Origin: Candidatus Methylomirabilota bacterium
GTDB taxonomy: Bacteria > Methylomirabilota > Methylomirabilia > Methylomirabilales > CSP1-5
Reading direction: 5' to 3'
DNA: 38,093 nucleotides
Assembly: GCA_019456075.1 (NCBI GenBank)
Contig: VRUN01000010.1
Coordinates: 1-38,093, forward strand
A program made the position numbers and the translations under genes. The notes beneath the pieces were generated by a model. That model was given only the letters and a program-made list of their open reading frames with translations. It had not been told where the DNA came from and did no database searches. Below are positions 16,977-26,417 of this stretch, one piece after another. Position 1 is the first letter of the stretch. The number at the start of each line of letters is the position of its first letter.

Positions 16977-17707
16977 CAACGAACCGTCTCTGCCGCCACG
17001 ACACGCAGCGCCGCCTCGAGCTCGACCGCACCGCTGTACAGGGCCTTGCCGACGACGGCTCCCGCCACACCCTTTATCGTGCAGAGTCGCCGAATATCAT
17101 CCAGGCAGGCGATACCCCCCGAGGCAAGAATCGGATGATGGCTCCGCCTGACTATCGCTTCCAGCCCCTCAAAATTCGGTCCTTCCAATGTCCCGTCCTT
17201 CACGATGTCGGTGTAGAGAATGGCGCCTAACTCCAGGGAAGCCACACTCTCTGCCACTTCCCCCACCGAACGGTCCGAGACCTCACGCCACCCCTTGACC
17301 GCGACCTTTCCCTCCTTGGCATCGAGCGCGAGGATGATGCGCCTCGGATAGGCCGTGCACGCGTCTTCGAGAAAACGCGGATCCAGGATCGCAGAGGTCC
17401 CCACAACCGCCATGGCGACACCCGCGTCAAAAAGTGCATCGATCGATTCCCGCGTTCGAAGGCCACCCCCTGCCTGAATCGGAATCTTGACCGCCCGCGC
17501 AGCCGCTCCGATCAAGGCGAGCTGTTTCGGACTGCCGGCGAAGGCTCCATCCAGGTCGACCACGTGTAGCCGCGGCGCCCCTCTCGCCTCCCACGACGCG
17601 GCGACTGCCACAGGATCGTCCGCATACACTATCTCTTGCGTCGGATCCCCCTGAGTAAGGCGGACCACTTTCCCATTCCTCATATCGACGGCAGGAACGA
17701 CCAACAT
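16976..17707 (-). CDS. hisA: ProFAR isomerase
   Basis: 243 residues, normal HisA length. It is a (beta/alpha)8 barrel performing the Amadori rearrangement of ProFAR to PRFAR. The first strand has [14 protein letters not shown] with the general-base aspartate (Asp8), and a second catalytic aspartate is expected in [15 protein letters not shown]. Phosphate sites QAGGGLRT and LASGGI are intact. The ATG at 17707 is used. It overlaps hisF by one base at its stop and is separated from hisH by an octamer repeat array. Confidence 0.96.
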   Translation of the reverse strand: MLVVPAVDMRNGKVVRLTQGDPTQEIVYADDPVAVAASWEARGAPRLHVVDLDGAFAGSPKQLALIGAAARAVKIPIQAGGGLRTRESIDALFDAGVAMAVVGTSAILDPRFLEDACTAYPRRIILALDAKEGKVAVKGWREVSDRSVGEVAESVASLELGAILYTDIVKDGTLEGPNFEGLEAIVRRSHHPILASGGIACLDDIRRLCTIKGVAGAVVGKALYSGAVELEAALRVVAAETVR

Positions 17708-17724
17708 AGCCTCTGCTCTTTACA

Positions 17725-17814
17725 AGCTAGAAGGCTGGAACGCTAGAATGCCCGGAGGGTCGGACGATTGGCTGTGCTCTGCCTTCTAGCCCTCTCGCCT
17801 GCTAGCCTTCCAGC
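17725..17814. repeat. Inverted octamer tandem array between hisH and hisA
   Basis: The period here is 8 bp. Left arm: AGCTAGAA, GGCTGGAA, CGCTAGAA (17725-17748). Right arm: CTTCTAGC, CCTCTCGC, CTGCTAGC, CTTCCAGC (17783-17814), inverted relative to the left. The centre is a 34-bp unique stretch. Same architecture as the heptamer arrays with one extra base per unit. Confidence 0.85.
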
Positions 17815-17833
17815 ACTCAAGCCGCTGACAGCG

Positions 17834-18478
17834 TTACTTGTGGGCCAGTCTGCCAAAATTGGCGAGAATCTGGAGGCCCAGGGCCTGGCTCTTTTCCGGA
17901 TGAAACTGGGTGGCAAAGAGATTGTCCCGCCAGATCATGGAGGTGAAGGGAATCCCATATTCCGTAATGCCGGCAATCGTGCCTTCCTCCTCTGGCTCCA
18001 CGTAGTAAGAGTGCACGAAGTAGAAGTACGAACCGTCCGGGATCCCTTTCATGATCGGCGCTTCTCGCTTCAGATGCACCTGGTTCCACCCCATATGGGG
18101 CACTTTTAGGACTGAGGGCTGAGGGCTGAGGGCTGAGGGAGGGACGGCATTGGGGAAGCGGCGCACCCGTCCTCGGATCAGATCCAGGCCCTTATGGAGG
18201 CCGAACTCCTCGCTCTCTGAAAAGAGAAAATGGAGGCCGAGACAGATCCCCAAGATTGGTTTCCCGGATTGGATTCCCCGGAGCAGGGGATCGATGAACC
18301 CCGCCGCCTCCAGTGTCGCGATCCCGTCGGCGAACGCCCCCACGCCCGGGAGAACGATCCCTGCCGCGTCGCGGAGCTGGCGAGACTCTCTGACCACTTG
18401 GGCAGGGACCCCGGCCTTTTCGAACCCCTTCTCGACGCTTCGGAGATTGGCAATCCCGCTGTCGATAATGGCAATCAT
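17834..18478 (-). CDS. hisH: Imidazole glycerol phosphate synthase glutaminase subunit
   Basis: 214 residues, about 10 more than typical. It is a class I glutamine amidotransferase that feeds ammonia to HisF. The catalytic triad is visible: Cys79 (GICLGLHFLF), His193 and Glu195 (ATQFHPEKS). The oxyanion-region motif VLPGVGAF is intact. Residues about 110-124 (AVPPSALSPQPSVLK) are an insert just before the conserved VPHMGWNQV, encoded by a heptamer array (18109-18143). The ATG at 18478 has no clear ribosome site; a second array sits at the place where one would be expected and extends upstream. The partner HisF carries the same kind of insert. Confidence 0.95.
   Translation of the reverse strand: MIAIIDSGIANLRSVEKGFEKAGVPAQVVRESRQLRDAAGIVLPGVGAFADGIATLEAAGFIDPLLRGIQSGKPILGICLGLHFLFSESEEFGLHKGLDLIRGRVRRFPNAVPPSALSPQPSVLKVPHMGWNQVHLKREAPIMKGIPDGSYFYFVHSYYVEPEEEGTIAGITEYGIPFTSMIWRDNLFATQFHPEKSQALGLQILANFGRLAHK
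18109..18143. repeat. Heptamer array inside hisH coding sequence
   Basis: Five plus-strand units: GGACTGA, GGGCTGA x3, GGGAGGG. Three units make 21 nt, so the coding strand repeats the seven residues P-S-A-L-S-P-Q. A single arm only; no inverted partner arm is seen. Confidence 0.9.
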
Positions 18479-18484
18479 GCTTGG

Positions 18485-18526
18485 CTCAGGGTTGAGGGTT
18501 GAGAGTTGAGGGCTCAGAGTTCACCC
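18485..18526. repeat. Heptamer array directly upstream of hisH
   Basis: Six uninterrupted 7-bp units: CTCAGGG, TTGAGGG, TTGAGAG, TTGAGGG, CTCAGAG, TTCACCC. It begins 7 bp before the hisH ATG and so replaces the normal ribosome-binding region. Single arm. Confidence 0.88.
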
Positions 18527-18733
18527 ACCCACAAGCCGGCGAGGGAAGTAAGTCCTGAGGAAGGCGGAATCTGGTTTGCGGGCGACTCCGAACAGGTTCG
18601 GAGAGCGTAGCGCAGGCGGGGGTGGTCGTCCTGATGCCGCATGATTCGCTCGGCGCGGAACACAGAGACTTCATCACAGCAACCCGTGAAATTTTCCGCC
18701 GACGAAGGATGCTTCCCGAGCCGGCTTTCCCCA
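18527..18733. other. Unassigned spacer between hisB and hisH
   Basis: About 207 bp with no gene that can be recognised. Short open frames cross it but look like no known family. It holds an 8-bp inverted repeat CTCCGAAC/GTTCGGAG (18586-18593 and 18596-18603). The other gaps between neighbouring his genes are under 130 bp, so this is an outlier in the cluster. Confidence 0.5.
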
Positions 18734-19321
18734 CTAGAGTTTGCCTTTCGTCGAGGGGATACCCGTGACTCGGGGATCCAGAGAGATCGCCGCGTCGAGA
18801 GCCCGGCCCGCGGCCTTAAAGACCGCTTCGGCCATATGGTGGGTGTTCTCGCCGTACGGAATCCCGATGTGCAAATTGGCCTTGAGGGCCGTCGCAAAGG
18901 CCCGAAAGAACTCTTTCAGGAGCACGGCGTCAAACTCCCCGATCTTTCCTACCAGCCCGTCAGCCCGATACGCCAGGTAGGGCCGACCACTCAAGTCCAC
19001 GGCCACCGAGCCCAACGCGTCATCCATCGGCACCGTTGCCTGACCGTAGCGCCGAATACGTGCCCGGTTCCCCAGCGCCTGGGAGAAAGCCTCCCCGAGG
19101 GCCAACCCCACATCCTCCATGGTGTGGTGGGGATCTACCTCCAAATCTCCCTTGGCCCGAAGCGTGAGGTTGAAGAGGCCGTGCTTGGCCAGTTGCGCCA
19201 GCATGTGATCGAAGAAGGGGAGACCCGTCTTGATCCGGTAGCTTCCCTGCCCGTCGAGCTCGAGCTCGACGGCCACATCTGTTTCGGTCGTCCGGCGACG
19301 GACGGTCGCCTTGCGAGCCAT
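18734..19321 (-). CDS. hisB: Imidazoleglycerol-phosphate dehydratase
   Basis: 195 residues, the single-function HisB without a phosphatase domain. It dehydrates imidazole glycerol phosphate using two Mn ions. The two metal-binding motifs are present: DPHHTMEDVGLALGEA and GENTHHMAEAVFKA, along with FFDHMLAQLAKHG near the N-terminus. The ATG at 19321 gives the family's normal start (MARKATVRR). The frame is open to 19387 but the extra residues overlap hisD. A GTG at 19336 is an alternative. The histidinol-phosphatase must come from elsewhere. Confidence 0.95.
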   Translation of the reverse strand: MARKATVRRRTTETDVAVELELDGQGSYRIKTGLPFFDHMLAQLAKHGLFNLTLRAKGDLEVDPHHTMEDVGLALGEAFSQALGNRARIRRYGQATVPMDDALGSVAVDLSGRPYLAYRADGLVGKIGEFDAVLLKEFFRAFATALKANLHIGIPYGENTHHMAEAVFKAAGRALDAAISLDPRVTGIPSTKGKL

Positions 19322-19352
19322 CGGTCTTTTCCTCACTCCCAAGGCTCCTCCT

Positions 19353-20645
19353 TCACGATCGTTGCCGAATCCGGACGGCCCGGGCATGGCCGTCCAACCC
19401 TTCGAGAGATGCCAACGTCATGGCAGGTCCCCCCAGCCGATTCAACCCCTCCTCGGTGAAATGGAGGAGGCTCATCCGGTGCAGAAAATCCTCCACCGAG
19501 AGCGGGGAAGCAAACCGCGCCGTCCCCCCCGTGGGCAGGACATGGTTCGGGCCGGCCAGGTAGTCCCCGAGGGCTTCCGGGGAAAAACCCCCCAGGAAGA
19601 CGGCCCCCGCGTGCCGGACACGGTTCACATGGGACCACGGGTCCTGACAGTGGAGTTCCACATGTTCGGGCGCGATGCTGCTGACTAACGCAAACGCCGC
19701 CTCAAGGCTCGGGACCAAGAGGATGGCCCCGTTTTTCGCAAGGCTCGCCTCGGCAATCCTGGCCCGCGGGAGATCATTGAGCTGTTGCCTCAGTTCGGCC
19801 ACCAGCGCTTCGGCGAGGGACTCGCTCACCGTGATGCAGAGGCTCATGGCCTCCTCATCATGCTCTGCCTGGGCCAGAAGATCTGCGGCAACGTACGCGG
19901 GGTTGGCCGCCGCGTCCGCCACCACCACCACCTCGGTCGGCCCCGCGATCGCATCAATTCCCACCTCCCCGGCCACCAGCCTTTTGGCGGTTGCGACGTA
20001 GATATTGCCCGGACCCACGACCTTGTCCACACGGGGGATGGAGACAGTCCCGTACGCCAATGCCGCGATCGCATGCGCCCCACCCACCTTGTAGATCTCT
20101 GTAATCCCTGCCACCGAGGCAGCGACGAGCACCGCCGGATGCACCGCCAGATCGGAAGAAACCGGGGTGCAGATTACCCTCCGCTCGACCCCTGCCACGG
20201 CCGCAGGCACACCAATCATCAGGACGGTGGAGGGATAGACCGCCTTCCCGCCGGGGATGTAGATCCCGACGGCGTCCAGCGGCCGACAGAGCTGACCGAG
20301 GACCGTGCCTTCCTCGGTGAGGAACCAAGAGTGGGGGAGCTGCCGGCGGTGAAAAGTTTCGATCCGCGCTGCGGCCAGCTTTAAGGCCGCGATCGCCTCG
20401 GGCGGAAGTTCGTCAAAAGCCCGCTCCACCTCTGCAGCCGTGACCCGGAGTGTCGCGGGCGTCAGCGTCGCTCCATCGAATCGTTGCGCGTATTCCATGA
20501 CGGCCGCCTCGCCTTTCTCACGCACATCGGTGAGGATGGGGCGAACCGCCATCTCCGCCTCGGCGGACACCGTCGCCCGCCGCACAGCGAGCTCTTTCAG
20601 GAAGGCGGTCCCTGCATCTCCACCAGCGTGGAGGAGTCGAATCAT
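19353..20645 (-). CDS. hisD: Histidinol dehydrogenase
   Basis: 430 residues, the normal length. It oxidises histidinol to histidine in two NAD-dependent steps with zinc. Landmarks: GIYIPGGKAVYPSTVLM, KVVGPGNIYVATAKRLV, GPTEVVVVAD, the zinc ligands in LLAQAEHDEEA (Gln and His), and the catalytic Glu-His pair in IAPEHVELHC. GPNHVLPTGG is also conserved. The start is the ATG at 20645, which overlaps the stop of hisG as ATGA; upstream frame to 20831 only shadows hisG. Confidence 0.96.
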   Translation of the reverse strand: MIRLLHAGGDAGTAFLKELAVRRATVSAEAEMAVRPILTDVREKGEAAVMEYAQRFDGATLTPATLRVTAAEVERAFDELPPEAIAALKLAAARIETFHRRQLPHSWFLTEEGTVLGQLCRPLDAVGIYIPGGKAVYPSTVLMIGVPAAVAGVERRVICTPVSSDLAVHPAVLVAASVAGITEIYKVGGAHAIAALAYGTVSIPRVDKVVGPGNIYVATAKRLVAGEVGIDAIAGPTEVVVVADAAANPAYVAADLLAQAEHDEEAMSLCITVSESLAEALVAELRQQLNDLPRARIAEASLAKNGAILLVPSLEAAFALVSSIAPEHVELHCQDPWSHVNRVRHAGAVFLGGFSPEALGDYLAGPNHVLPTGGTARFASPLSVEDFLHRMSLLHFTEEGLNRLGGPAMTLASLEGLDGHARAVRIRQRS

Positions 20646-21298
20646 GCCCCTCCTCCCTGAATGGCAGCCGTCAGGCGCTCGATCATTCCACGCACCTGCT
20701 GGTATTTGGTCTTCAAGGCTGCCCGATTGACGATGAGCCGCGCCGTTGCGGTGGTGATCTCTTCCACCTCCTCTAACCCATTTTCCTGCAAGGTCCGTCC
20801 CGTGTCGACCAGGTCCACAATCCGTTCGCAAAGCCCCGCCAAAGGCGCCAGCTCGATGGACCCTGAGAGGCGAATGATCTCCACCTGGACCCCTTGTTCA
20901 GTGAAATACCGTTCGGTCAACGTCGGATATTTGGTGGCGACGCGCAAGGAAGAAAAACCGACGGGTCGCCCCTTGTCTTCCAGGTTCGTCGGTCGAGCCA
21001 CCACCAAGCGACACGCTCCGTATTTAAGATCCAGCGGCTCGTACACGTCCCGCTCCTGCTCGAGCAAGATGTCCTTTCCCACCACGCCCATATCGGTGGC
21101 CCCGTACTCCACATAGGTGGGAATATCGGCGGGACGCAGCACCAGGAAGCGGTAGGCCCCTGTGAAGTCCTCGCACAAGAGACGCCGAGATTCCGCCAGC
21201 CCCTCGAGCCCCTGGACCCCGGTCGCCTCGAAGAGCTTGATGGCCTCCGCAAGAAGCCGCCCCTTGGGCAAGGCGATTGCGATTTGTCCCCGCCGCAT
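20642..21298 (-). CDS. hisG: ATP phosphoribosyltransferase, short form
   Basis: 218 residues. It makes the first committed intermediate of histidine synthesis from ATP and PRPP. It opens with IAIALPKGRLLAEAIKLF and has the PRPP-site stretch ERIVDLVDTGRTLQENGL. It lacks the C-terminal ACT-like regulatory domain of the long form (about 290 residues). Short HisG enzymes normally need the HisRS-like regulatory subunit HisZ, which is not in this window. The ATG at 21298 directly abuts the TAA of murA (TAAATG), so translation is likely coupled. Confidence 0.95.
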   Translation of the reverse strand: MRRGQIAIALPKGRLLAEAIKLFEATGVQGLEGLAESRRLLCEDFTGAYRFLVLRPADIPTYVEYGATDMGVVGKDILLEQERDVYEPLDLKYGACRLVVARPTNLEDKGRPVGFSSLRVATKYPTLTERYFTEQGVQVEIIRLSGSIELAPLAGLCERIVDLVDTGRTLQENGLEEVEEITTATARLIVNRAALKTKYQQVRGMIERLTAAIQGGGA

Positions 21299-22555
21299 TT
21301 AGCCCTCCACCCGATAAATGTCCCCCCCGAGGGAGCGGAGCTTTGCCTCTAATGTCTCGTAGCCTCGATCGAGGTGATAAATGCGATGGACCACCGTCTC
21401 ACCGCGGGCCTGGAGTCCTGCCAAAACCAGGGAGGCACTGGCGCGGAGATCGGTCGCCATGACGGGGGCTCCCCGGAGGAAGGGAACACCGCGGACCAAG
21501 GCCGAGCGACCCGTAACCGCAATATCTGCTCCCATGCGCAAAAGCTCCGGGATGTGCATAAAGCGATTCTCGAAGACCGTCTCCGTGATCACGGACTTTC
21601 CCTCGGCGATCGCCATCAAGACCATAATCTGGGCCTGCATATCGGTGGCGAAGCCAGGAAAGGGCTCAGTGGCGATATCCACCGGCCGCGGCCGGGCAGC
21701 CATCCTCACCCGGACCCCACCGGCCTCTTCCGCCACACCTGCCCCTGCGTCTCGCAGTTTTGTCATCACCGCATCGAAGTGCTGAGGCACACACCCCTGG
21801 ATCAAGACGTCTCCCTGGGTGATCGCCGCTGCCACCGCAAAGGTCCCCGCCTCTATCCGGTCCGGAATAATCCGGTGTGGTGCCCCCGTCAAATCTTCGA
21901 CCCCCTCGATGGTGATGGTGGATGTCCCCGCTCCCTCGATTCGCGCCCCCATCTTCTGAAGGAGACGGGCCAAGTCTTCAACCTCCGGCTCGCAGGCGGC
22001 ATTTTCGAGGACCGTGGTCCCCTTCGCCAAGGTCGCCGCCATCATGAGGTTTTCGGTCCCCGTGACCGTGATCGTGTCAAACAACAGACGCGTCCCGCTC
22101 AGGCGAGACGCCTTGGCCACCACATATCCCTCCACCAGGTCGATCTCGGCCCCCATCGCTTGGAGGCCCACCAGATGCAGGTTGATAGGCCGGGGGCCAA
22201 TGGCACACCCTCCTGGAAGTGAAACCCGAGCCTTGCCAAACCTGGCGAGGAGCGGCCCGAGCACCAGAACCGATGCCCGCATCGTCCGCACGAGATCGTA
22301 CGGAACCTCGAACCGCCGAACCGCTCGTGAGGTGAGACCTATCGTCCCAGGGGCCGCCACCCGCGACTCCACCCCCATGAACCCGAGCAACCGCTCGATG
22401 GTCGCGACATCCTGAAGTGAGGGGACATTCTCGAGCGTGAGCTCCTCAGATGTGAGGAGCACGGCTGCCATGGCGGGCAGGGCAGCATTCTTCGCCCCGC
22501 TGACCTTCACACTGCCCACCAACGGCTTTCCGCCCCGAATCACCAGTCGGTCCAT
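21299..22555 (-). CDS. murA: UDP-N-acetylglucosamine 1-carboxyvinyltransferase
   Basis: 418 residues, the standard size for MurA, first enzyme of peptidoglycan precursor synthesis (transfers enolpyruvate from PEP to UDP-GlcNAc). It starts with [24 protein letters not shown] and has the active-site loop [17 protein letters not shown] with the catalytic Cys at about residue 117 (the residue that fosfomycin alkylates; some lineages have Asp instead). [12 protein letters not shown] and the C-terminal [14 protein letters not shown] are also typical. The ATG at 22555 is preferred; the open frame to 22648 overlaps prmC. It lies between prmC and hisG. Confidence 0.96.
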   Translation of the reverse strand: MDRLVIRGGKPLVGSVKVSGAKNAALPAMAAVLLTSEELTLENVPSLQDVATIERLLGFMGVESRVAAPGTIGLTSRAVRRFEVPYDLVRTMRASVLVLGPLLARFGKARVSLPGGCAIGPRPINLHLVGLQAMGAEIDLVEGYVVAKASRLSGTRLLFDTITVTGTENLMMAATLAKGTTVLENAACEPEVEDLARLLQKMGARIEGAGTSTITIEGVEDLTGAPHRIIPDRIEAGTFAVAAAITQGDVLIQGCVPQHFDAVMTKLRDAGAGVAEEAGGVRVRMAARPRPVDIATEPFPGFATDMQAQIMVLMAIAEGKSVITETVFENRFMHIPELLRMGADIAVTGRSALVRGVPFLRGAPVMATDLRASASLVLAGLQARGETVVHRIYHLDRGYETLEAKLRSLGGDIYRVEG

Positions 22556-22574
22556 CTCACGCCCCGTGTTTATC

Positions 22575-23534
22575 TCACACTGCCTTTTCCACGGTGAAAC
22601 CCCTCTGTGCCGGGGGGTCCGCAGACCCTGAATCTGTGAAGCGGGCAATCGCCACTCGCTCCCGACCGGTCAAGTCACGGGTGATCGCAACATCGGTAAA
22701 CGCCCCCCGATCGCAAAGAAGCTTCACGAGCGAATGTCCTTGCCCCGGCGCCATCTCCAGAGCCACCCATCCCCCAGACCGCAGCAGGGCTCGAGCCCCT
22801 TCACTGATCCGCCGGTGAAATGCCAGGCCGTCCGGGCCCCCATCCAACGCGATCACCGGCTCATAGTGGACCTCGGGCGGTAGGGCCACCAGATCGGACG
22901 TTGCAACGTAGGGAGGGTTGCTAACAATCAGGTCGCACTGTCCGGCAAGACCCGCACCCCAGAGCGGCTCTAGCAGATCGCCCTGAAGGAAAGAGATCTG
23001 CCCGAGAACCCCATGGTCTCTGGCATTTTCTCGGGCGACCTCCAGGGCCCTGCCGGAAATCTCGGTTGCAAAGATCCGGGCGTCGGGACGCGTCTTTGCG
23101 ATCGCCACGGCGATGGCTCCGGCGCCGCTCCCGATATCCACGATCACAGGTCCCTGAAGCATGCCCAGCCGCGTGAGAGCCGTCTCAACAAGGATCTCGG
23201 TCTCGGGGCGGGGGATCAGGACAGCAGGGGTCACCCGGAGGGACAGGGACCAAAATTCCTTCGTCCCCGTGAGATAGGCTAAAGGCTCCCGGGCCTGCCG
23301 CCGGGCGACAAGGGCCCTGTAACCTTCAAGAACCGGAAGAGGGAGCCGTTCTTCAGTAGCCGCATACAGGTCGAGGCGCTCACAGCCAAGCAGAGAAGCC
23401 AAGAGACATTCGGCATCCAGCCGAGCCGTATCCACGCTGGCAGATCTCAGGAGCGCAGTCGCCCACACCAGGGTCTCGCCGACAGATGAACCCGTCGGAG
23501 TGAGGATCGCCTTCTCCTTGACCAACCGTCCCAC
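22575..23534 (-). CDS. prmC: Release factor glutamine methyltransferase
   Basis: 319 residues. It methylates the glutamine of the GGQ motif in release factors RF1 and RF2. The N-terminal helical domain ([15 protein letters not shown]) is followed by a Rossmann methyltransferase domain with the SAM loop [17 protein letters not shown] and the catalytic NPPY in [16 protein letters not shown]. The C-terminus is about 35 residues longer than in E. coli PrmC. The GTG at 23534 has a GAGGGAG site about 8 nt upstream; an ATG overlapping the prfA stop is out of frame. It is directly downstream of its substrate's gene prfA, the usual pairing. Confidence 0.95.
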   Translation of the reverse strand: MGRLVKEKAILTPTGSSVGETLVWATALLRSASVDTARLDAECLLASLLGCERLDLYAATEERLPLPVLEGYRALVARRQAREPLAYLTGTKEFWSLSLRVTPAVLIPRPETEILVETALTRLGMLQGPVIVDIGSGAGAIAVAIAKTRPDARIFATEISGRALEVARENARDHGVLGQISFLQGDLLEPLWGAGLAGQCDLIVSNPPYVATSDLVALPPEVHYEPVIALDGGPDGLAFHRRISEGARALLRSGGWVALEMAPGQGHSLVKLLCDRGAFTDVAITRDLTGRERVAIARFTDSGSADPPAQRGFTVEKAV

Positions 23535-23555
23535 CGCAGTTCTCCCTCTTCGGTG

Positions 23556-24638
23556 TCATGATGCTGAAGACGCCTTGAGTCGCTCTGCCTCGTGATGAGC
23601 CATGAGGGCCTGTGTCAACCCCTGGAGGGTGCCATCGATCACCTCCGGGAGATTATACAGCGTTAACCCGATGCGGTGATCGGTCACGCGGCCCTGGGGA
23701 AAATTGTACGTCCGGATTCGTTCGCTCCGATCCCCGGTCCCGACCTGCTGTCGCCTGGCGTCCGCGATCTCCCGTTCCTGCTCGGCCCGAGCCTGCTCCA
23801 AAAGACGCGCGCGGAGGACCTTGAGGGCCTTGGCTTTGTTTTTGTGCTGGGACCGTTCGTCCTGACACGAAACCACCAAGCCCGTCGGAAGGTGGGTCAT
23901 GCGCACCGCCGAATCGGTGACGTTCACATGCTGTCCCCCGTGACCGCTGGCCCGGAAGACGTCAATATGCAGATCCTTCGGATCGATTTGAACGTCCACT
24001 TCCTCCGCCTCGACCAGGACCGCGACGGTCACCGTCGAGGTGTGAATGCGACCGCTGGCCTCAGTGACCGGCACCCGCTGAACCCGATGAACGCCACTCT
24101 CGTGCCGGAGCTTCCGAAAGGCCCCCTTCCCCTCAATCGCCAGGATGACTTCTTTCATCCCACCGATCCCCGTAGGATGCCCCGAGAGCATCTCTATCCT
24201 GAAGCCCTCAGATTCCGCGTACCGGGTATACATCCGAAGCAGATCGGCGGCAAACAGGGCGGCTTCATTTCCCCCCGCCCCGGCTCGGATCTCCATGATC
24301 ACCCCTTTTTCATCCGCCGGGTCCTTCGGAAGGAGCATCTCCTGCAGCTCATGCTCCAAGACCTCTCGCCGACCTCTCAGCACCTTGAGTTCCCCCTCAG
24401 CGAGCGCCCGCATTTCGGGGTCGAGGGCCTCCTCGAGGAGGGCGGCCGCCTGTTCCTGCTCGTGCACCAGTCGCTGGTACGCCCGGTGTTTTTCGACGAT
24501 GGGATGAAGATCCGCGTGGGCCTTGGCGTGCCGTTGAAAGGTCTTGGGATCCTGCAGGACGACAGGATCAGCCATCTTTTGGCTCAAGTCCTCGTACCGC
24601 TTCTCGATCTCCCGCAGCTTATCGGACCACGTCAACAT
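23556..24638 (-). CDS. prfA: Peptide chain release factor 1
   Basis: 360 residues. RF1 ends translation at UAA and UAG. The stop-codon reading motif PVT is at 190-192 (RF2 has SPF), and the peptidyl-hydrolysis GGQ is at 234-236 in [11 protein letters not shown]. The characteristic [11 protein letters not shown] and [21 protein letters not shown] stretches are intact. One small departure is [10 protein letters not shown] where most RF1s have VLPEAEEVDV. The ATG at 24638 is used. It lies between rpmE and prmC. Confidence 0.97.
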   Translation of the reverse strand: MLTWSDKLREIEKRYEDLSQKMADPVVLQDPKTFQRHAKAHADLHPIVEKHRAYQRLVHEQEQAAALLEEALDPEMRALAEGELKVLRGRREVLEHELQEMLLPKDPADEKGVIMEIRAGAGGNEAALFAADLLRMYTRYAESEGFRIEMLSGHPTGIGGMKEVILAIEGKGAFRKLRHESGVHRVQRVPVTEASGRIHTSTVTVAVLVEAEEVDVQIDPKDLHIDVFRASGHGGQHVNVTDSAVRMTHLPTGLVVSCQDERSQHKNKAKALKVLRARLLEQARAEQEREIADARRQQVGTGDRSERIRTYNFPQGRVTDHRIGLTLYNLPEVIDGTLQGLTQALMAHHEAERLKASSAS

Positions 24639-24701
24639 AAGAGGTCGTTCACACTTCCCTGGTCACCGAGGGGCTGGAGTGCCCCCTGGGGAGCCGGTGA
24701 A

Positions 24702-24917
24702 CTATGAACCCGAATCCGTCTTCCGACCGTACCTCCGCTGGAATCGCTCCACACGCCCCTCGGTGTCCACGAGCTTCTGCCGTCCGGTAAAGAACGGATG
24801 ACATTTGGAGCAGATCTCCACCCGCATCTTCGGCACGACCGAACGGGTATGGATGACCTCGCCGCAGGCGCACGTGATGTCACAATCCACGTACTCTGGA
24901 TGGATGCCCTTCTTCAT
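24702..24917 (-). CDS. rpmE: 50S ribosomal protein L31, zinc-type
   Basis: 71 residues, typical bL31. It opens [19 protein letters not shown] and has the zinc-binding cysteine set (C-x-C in the first third and CSKC before HPFFTG), so it is the zinc-containing form rather than the zinc-free paralog made under zinc starvation. The open frame extends to 25043 but the ATG at 24917 gives the canonical start. Its own promoter lies just after the rho terminator. Confidence 0.96.
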   Translation of the reverse strand: MKKGIHPEYVDCDITCACGEVIHTRSVVPKMRVEICSKCHPFFTGRQKLVDTEGRVERFQRRYGRKTDSGS

Positions 24918-24972
24918 TTCGGCCTCTCCCGTCCACAACTCGAGCGATGTCCGGCCTCTCGACCCGTAAGGA

Positions 24973-25000
24973 ATTGTAGCACGCTGGGCCCTCAGGGCAA
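24973..25000 (-). promoter_or_regulatory. Sigma-70-like promoter for the rpmE-prfA-murA-his run
   Basis: Minus-strand TTGCCC (24995-25000) and TACAAT (24973-24978) are 16 bp apart. The -10 matches 5 of 6 and the -35 matches 4 of 6. It begins right after the T-run of the rho terminator, and transcription would start near 24966, about 50 nt before rpmE. Confidence 0.5.
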
Positions 25001-25001
25001 G

Positions 25002-25026
25002 AAAAAAGCAGCCTTTCGGCTGCTTT
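25002..25026 (-). terminator. Intrinsic terminator after rho
   Basis: GCAGCC and GGCTGC (25018-25023 with 25008-25013) form a 6-bp stem with a 4-nt GAAA loop, extended by A:T pairs. It is followed on the minus strand by six Ts (25002-25007). It lies 24 bp after the rho stop codon. Confidence 0.9.
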
Positions 25027-25049
25027 CGCGCGTGGACCTGCACACCACC

Positions 25050-26417
25050 TTACGTGTTCATCGAGCGCAGAAATTCCGCGTTGTCTTTGGTCTCGGACAG
25101 TTTCCCCTGGAGGAGCTCCATCGCCTCGACCACCCCCATGGAGGCCAGGACCTTCCGGAGCACCCACATCCGATTCAGCTCTTCCTGGGTCAGGAGCAGC
25201 TCCTCCTTCCGGGTCCCGGACCGGAAGATGTCGATGGCAGGAAACATTCGCTTATCCACTAAGCGCCGGTCCAAGTGCAACTCCATATTCCCGGTCCCCT
25301 TGAACTCTTCAAAGATCACATCGTCCATCCGGCTGCCGGTATCGACCAAGGCCGTCGCGATGATGGTGAGAGATCCTCCCTCTTCGGTGTTCCGGGCAGC
25401 CCCGAAGAAGCGCTTGGGGCGCTGCAGGGCGTTGGCGTCGACCCCTCCCGAGAGAACTTTGCCGCTCGGCGGACAGACGGCGTTGTAGGCGCGGGCGAGT
25501 CGGGTGATCGAGTCGAGCAGGATGACCACAGCCCGCTTGTGCTCCACGAGACGTCTCGCCTTTTCCAAGACCATCTCCGACACCTGGACGTGGCGACTGG
25601 CCGGCTCGTCAAACGTCGAGCTAATCACTTCCGCCTTCACCGATCGCTGGAAATCGGTCACTTCTTCCGGGCGCTCATCGATCAGGAGCACGATGAGAAA
25701 CACCTCCGGGTGATTCTTGGTGATGCTGTTCGCAATCTTTTGAAGCAGGATCGTCTTCCCGGTCCGGGGCTGCGCCACGATGAGTCCCCGCTGCCCCTTC
25801 CCGATGGGCGTGATCAAATTCATGACCCGCATGGCGACCTCATCCCCGGTGGTTTCGAGGCCGAGCCGCTCGTCCGGAAAGAGAGGGGTCAGACTATCGA
25901 AGAGGATCTTGTCTTTGATCGCCTCGGGGTTTTCAAAGTTCACGGCCTCCACCTTGAGAAGGGCAAAATACCGTTCCCCCTCCTTCGGTGGGCGGACCTG
26001 GCCTGACACGGTATCGCCGGTCCTCAGATCGAAACGCCGGATCTGGGATGGGGAGACATAGATATCATCGGGCCCCGGAAGGTAGTTATAGTTAGGCGCC
26101 CGGAGGAAGCCGAAACCATCCGGGAGGACTTCCAAGACTCCTTCGGCAAAGATGAGCCCGTTCTTTTCCGCCTGCAGCTCTAACACTTTGAAAATGAGTT
26201 CCTGCTTCCGGAGGGCGCTGGCGCCTACCAAGCCCAGGCCGCGCGCAATAGCAGTGAGTTCAGGGATAGTCTTCTCGGTTAACTCCGCCAAATTCATCAG
26301 ACCTTCGCGAGGAGGCTCCTTGACCACATCTCGGGTCATGTCCTTTGTCTCCCTCGTCTCTTTCCCCTCTTTGGTCGCCTCCTTGGCGGCTTCGGTGGTA
26401 TGGCGTTGGGACGGCAT
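25050..26417 (-). CDS. rho: Transcription termination factor Rho
   Basis: 455 residues. A charged Lys/Glu/Thr-rich leader of about 40 residues precedes the N-terminal helical domain ([22 protein letters not shown]). The primary RNA-binding cold-shock-like domain follows, with the GFGFLR motif at 101-106. The RecA-type ATPase carries Walker A AQPRTGKT (215-222), Walker B ([16 protein letters not shown]), the Q-loop/secondary RNA site ([14 protein letters not shown]) and [11 protein letters not shown]. It is a hexameric RNA-DNA helicase that ends transcription. The ATG at 26417 is used. It has its own promoter with a 290-nt leader and an intrinsic terminator. Confidence 0.97.
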   Translation of the reverse strand: MPSQRHTTEAAKEATKEGKETRETKDMTRDVVKEPPREGLMNLAELTEKTIPELTAIARGLGLVGASALRKQELIFKVLELQAEKNGLIFAEGVLEVLPDGFGFLRAPNYNYLPGPDDIYVSPSQIRRFDLRTGDTVSGQVRPPKEGERYFALLKVEAVNFENPEAIKDKILFDSLTPLFPDERLGLETTGDEVAMRVMNLITPIGKGQRGLIVAQPRTGKTILLQKIANSITKNHPEVFLIVLLIDERPEEVTDFQRSVKAEVISSTFDEPASRHVQVSEMVLEKARRLVEHKRAVVILLDSITRLARAYNAVCPPSGKVLSGGVDANALQRPKRFFGAARNTEEGGSLTIIATALVDTGSRMDDVIFEEFKGTGNMELHLDRRLVDKRMFPAIDIFRSGTRKEELLLTQEELNRMWVLRKVLASMGVVEAMELLQGKLSETKDNAEFLRSMNT

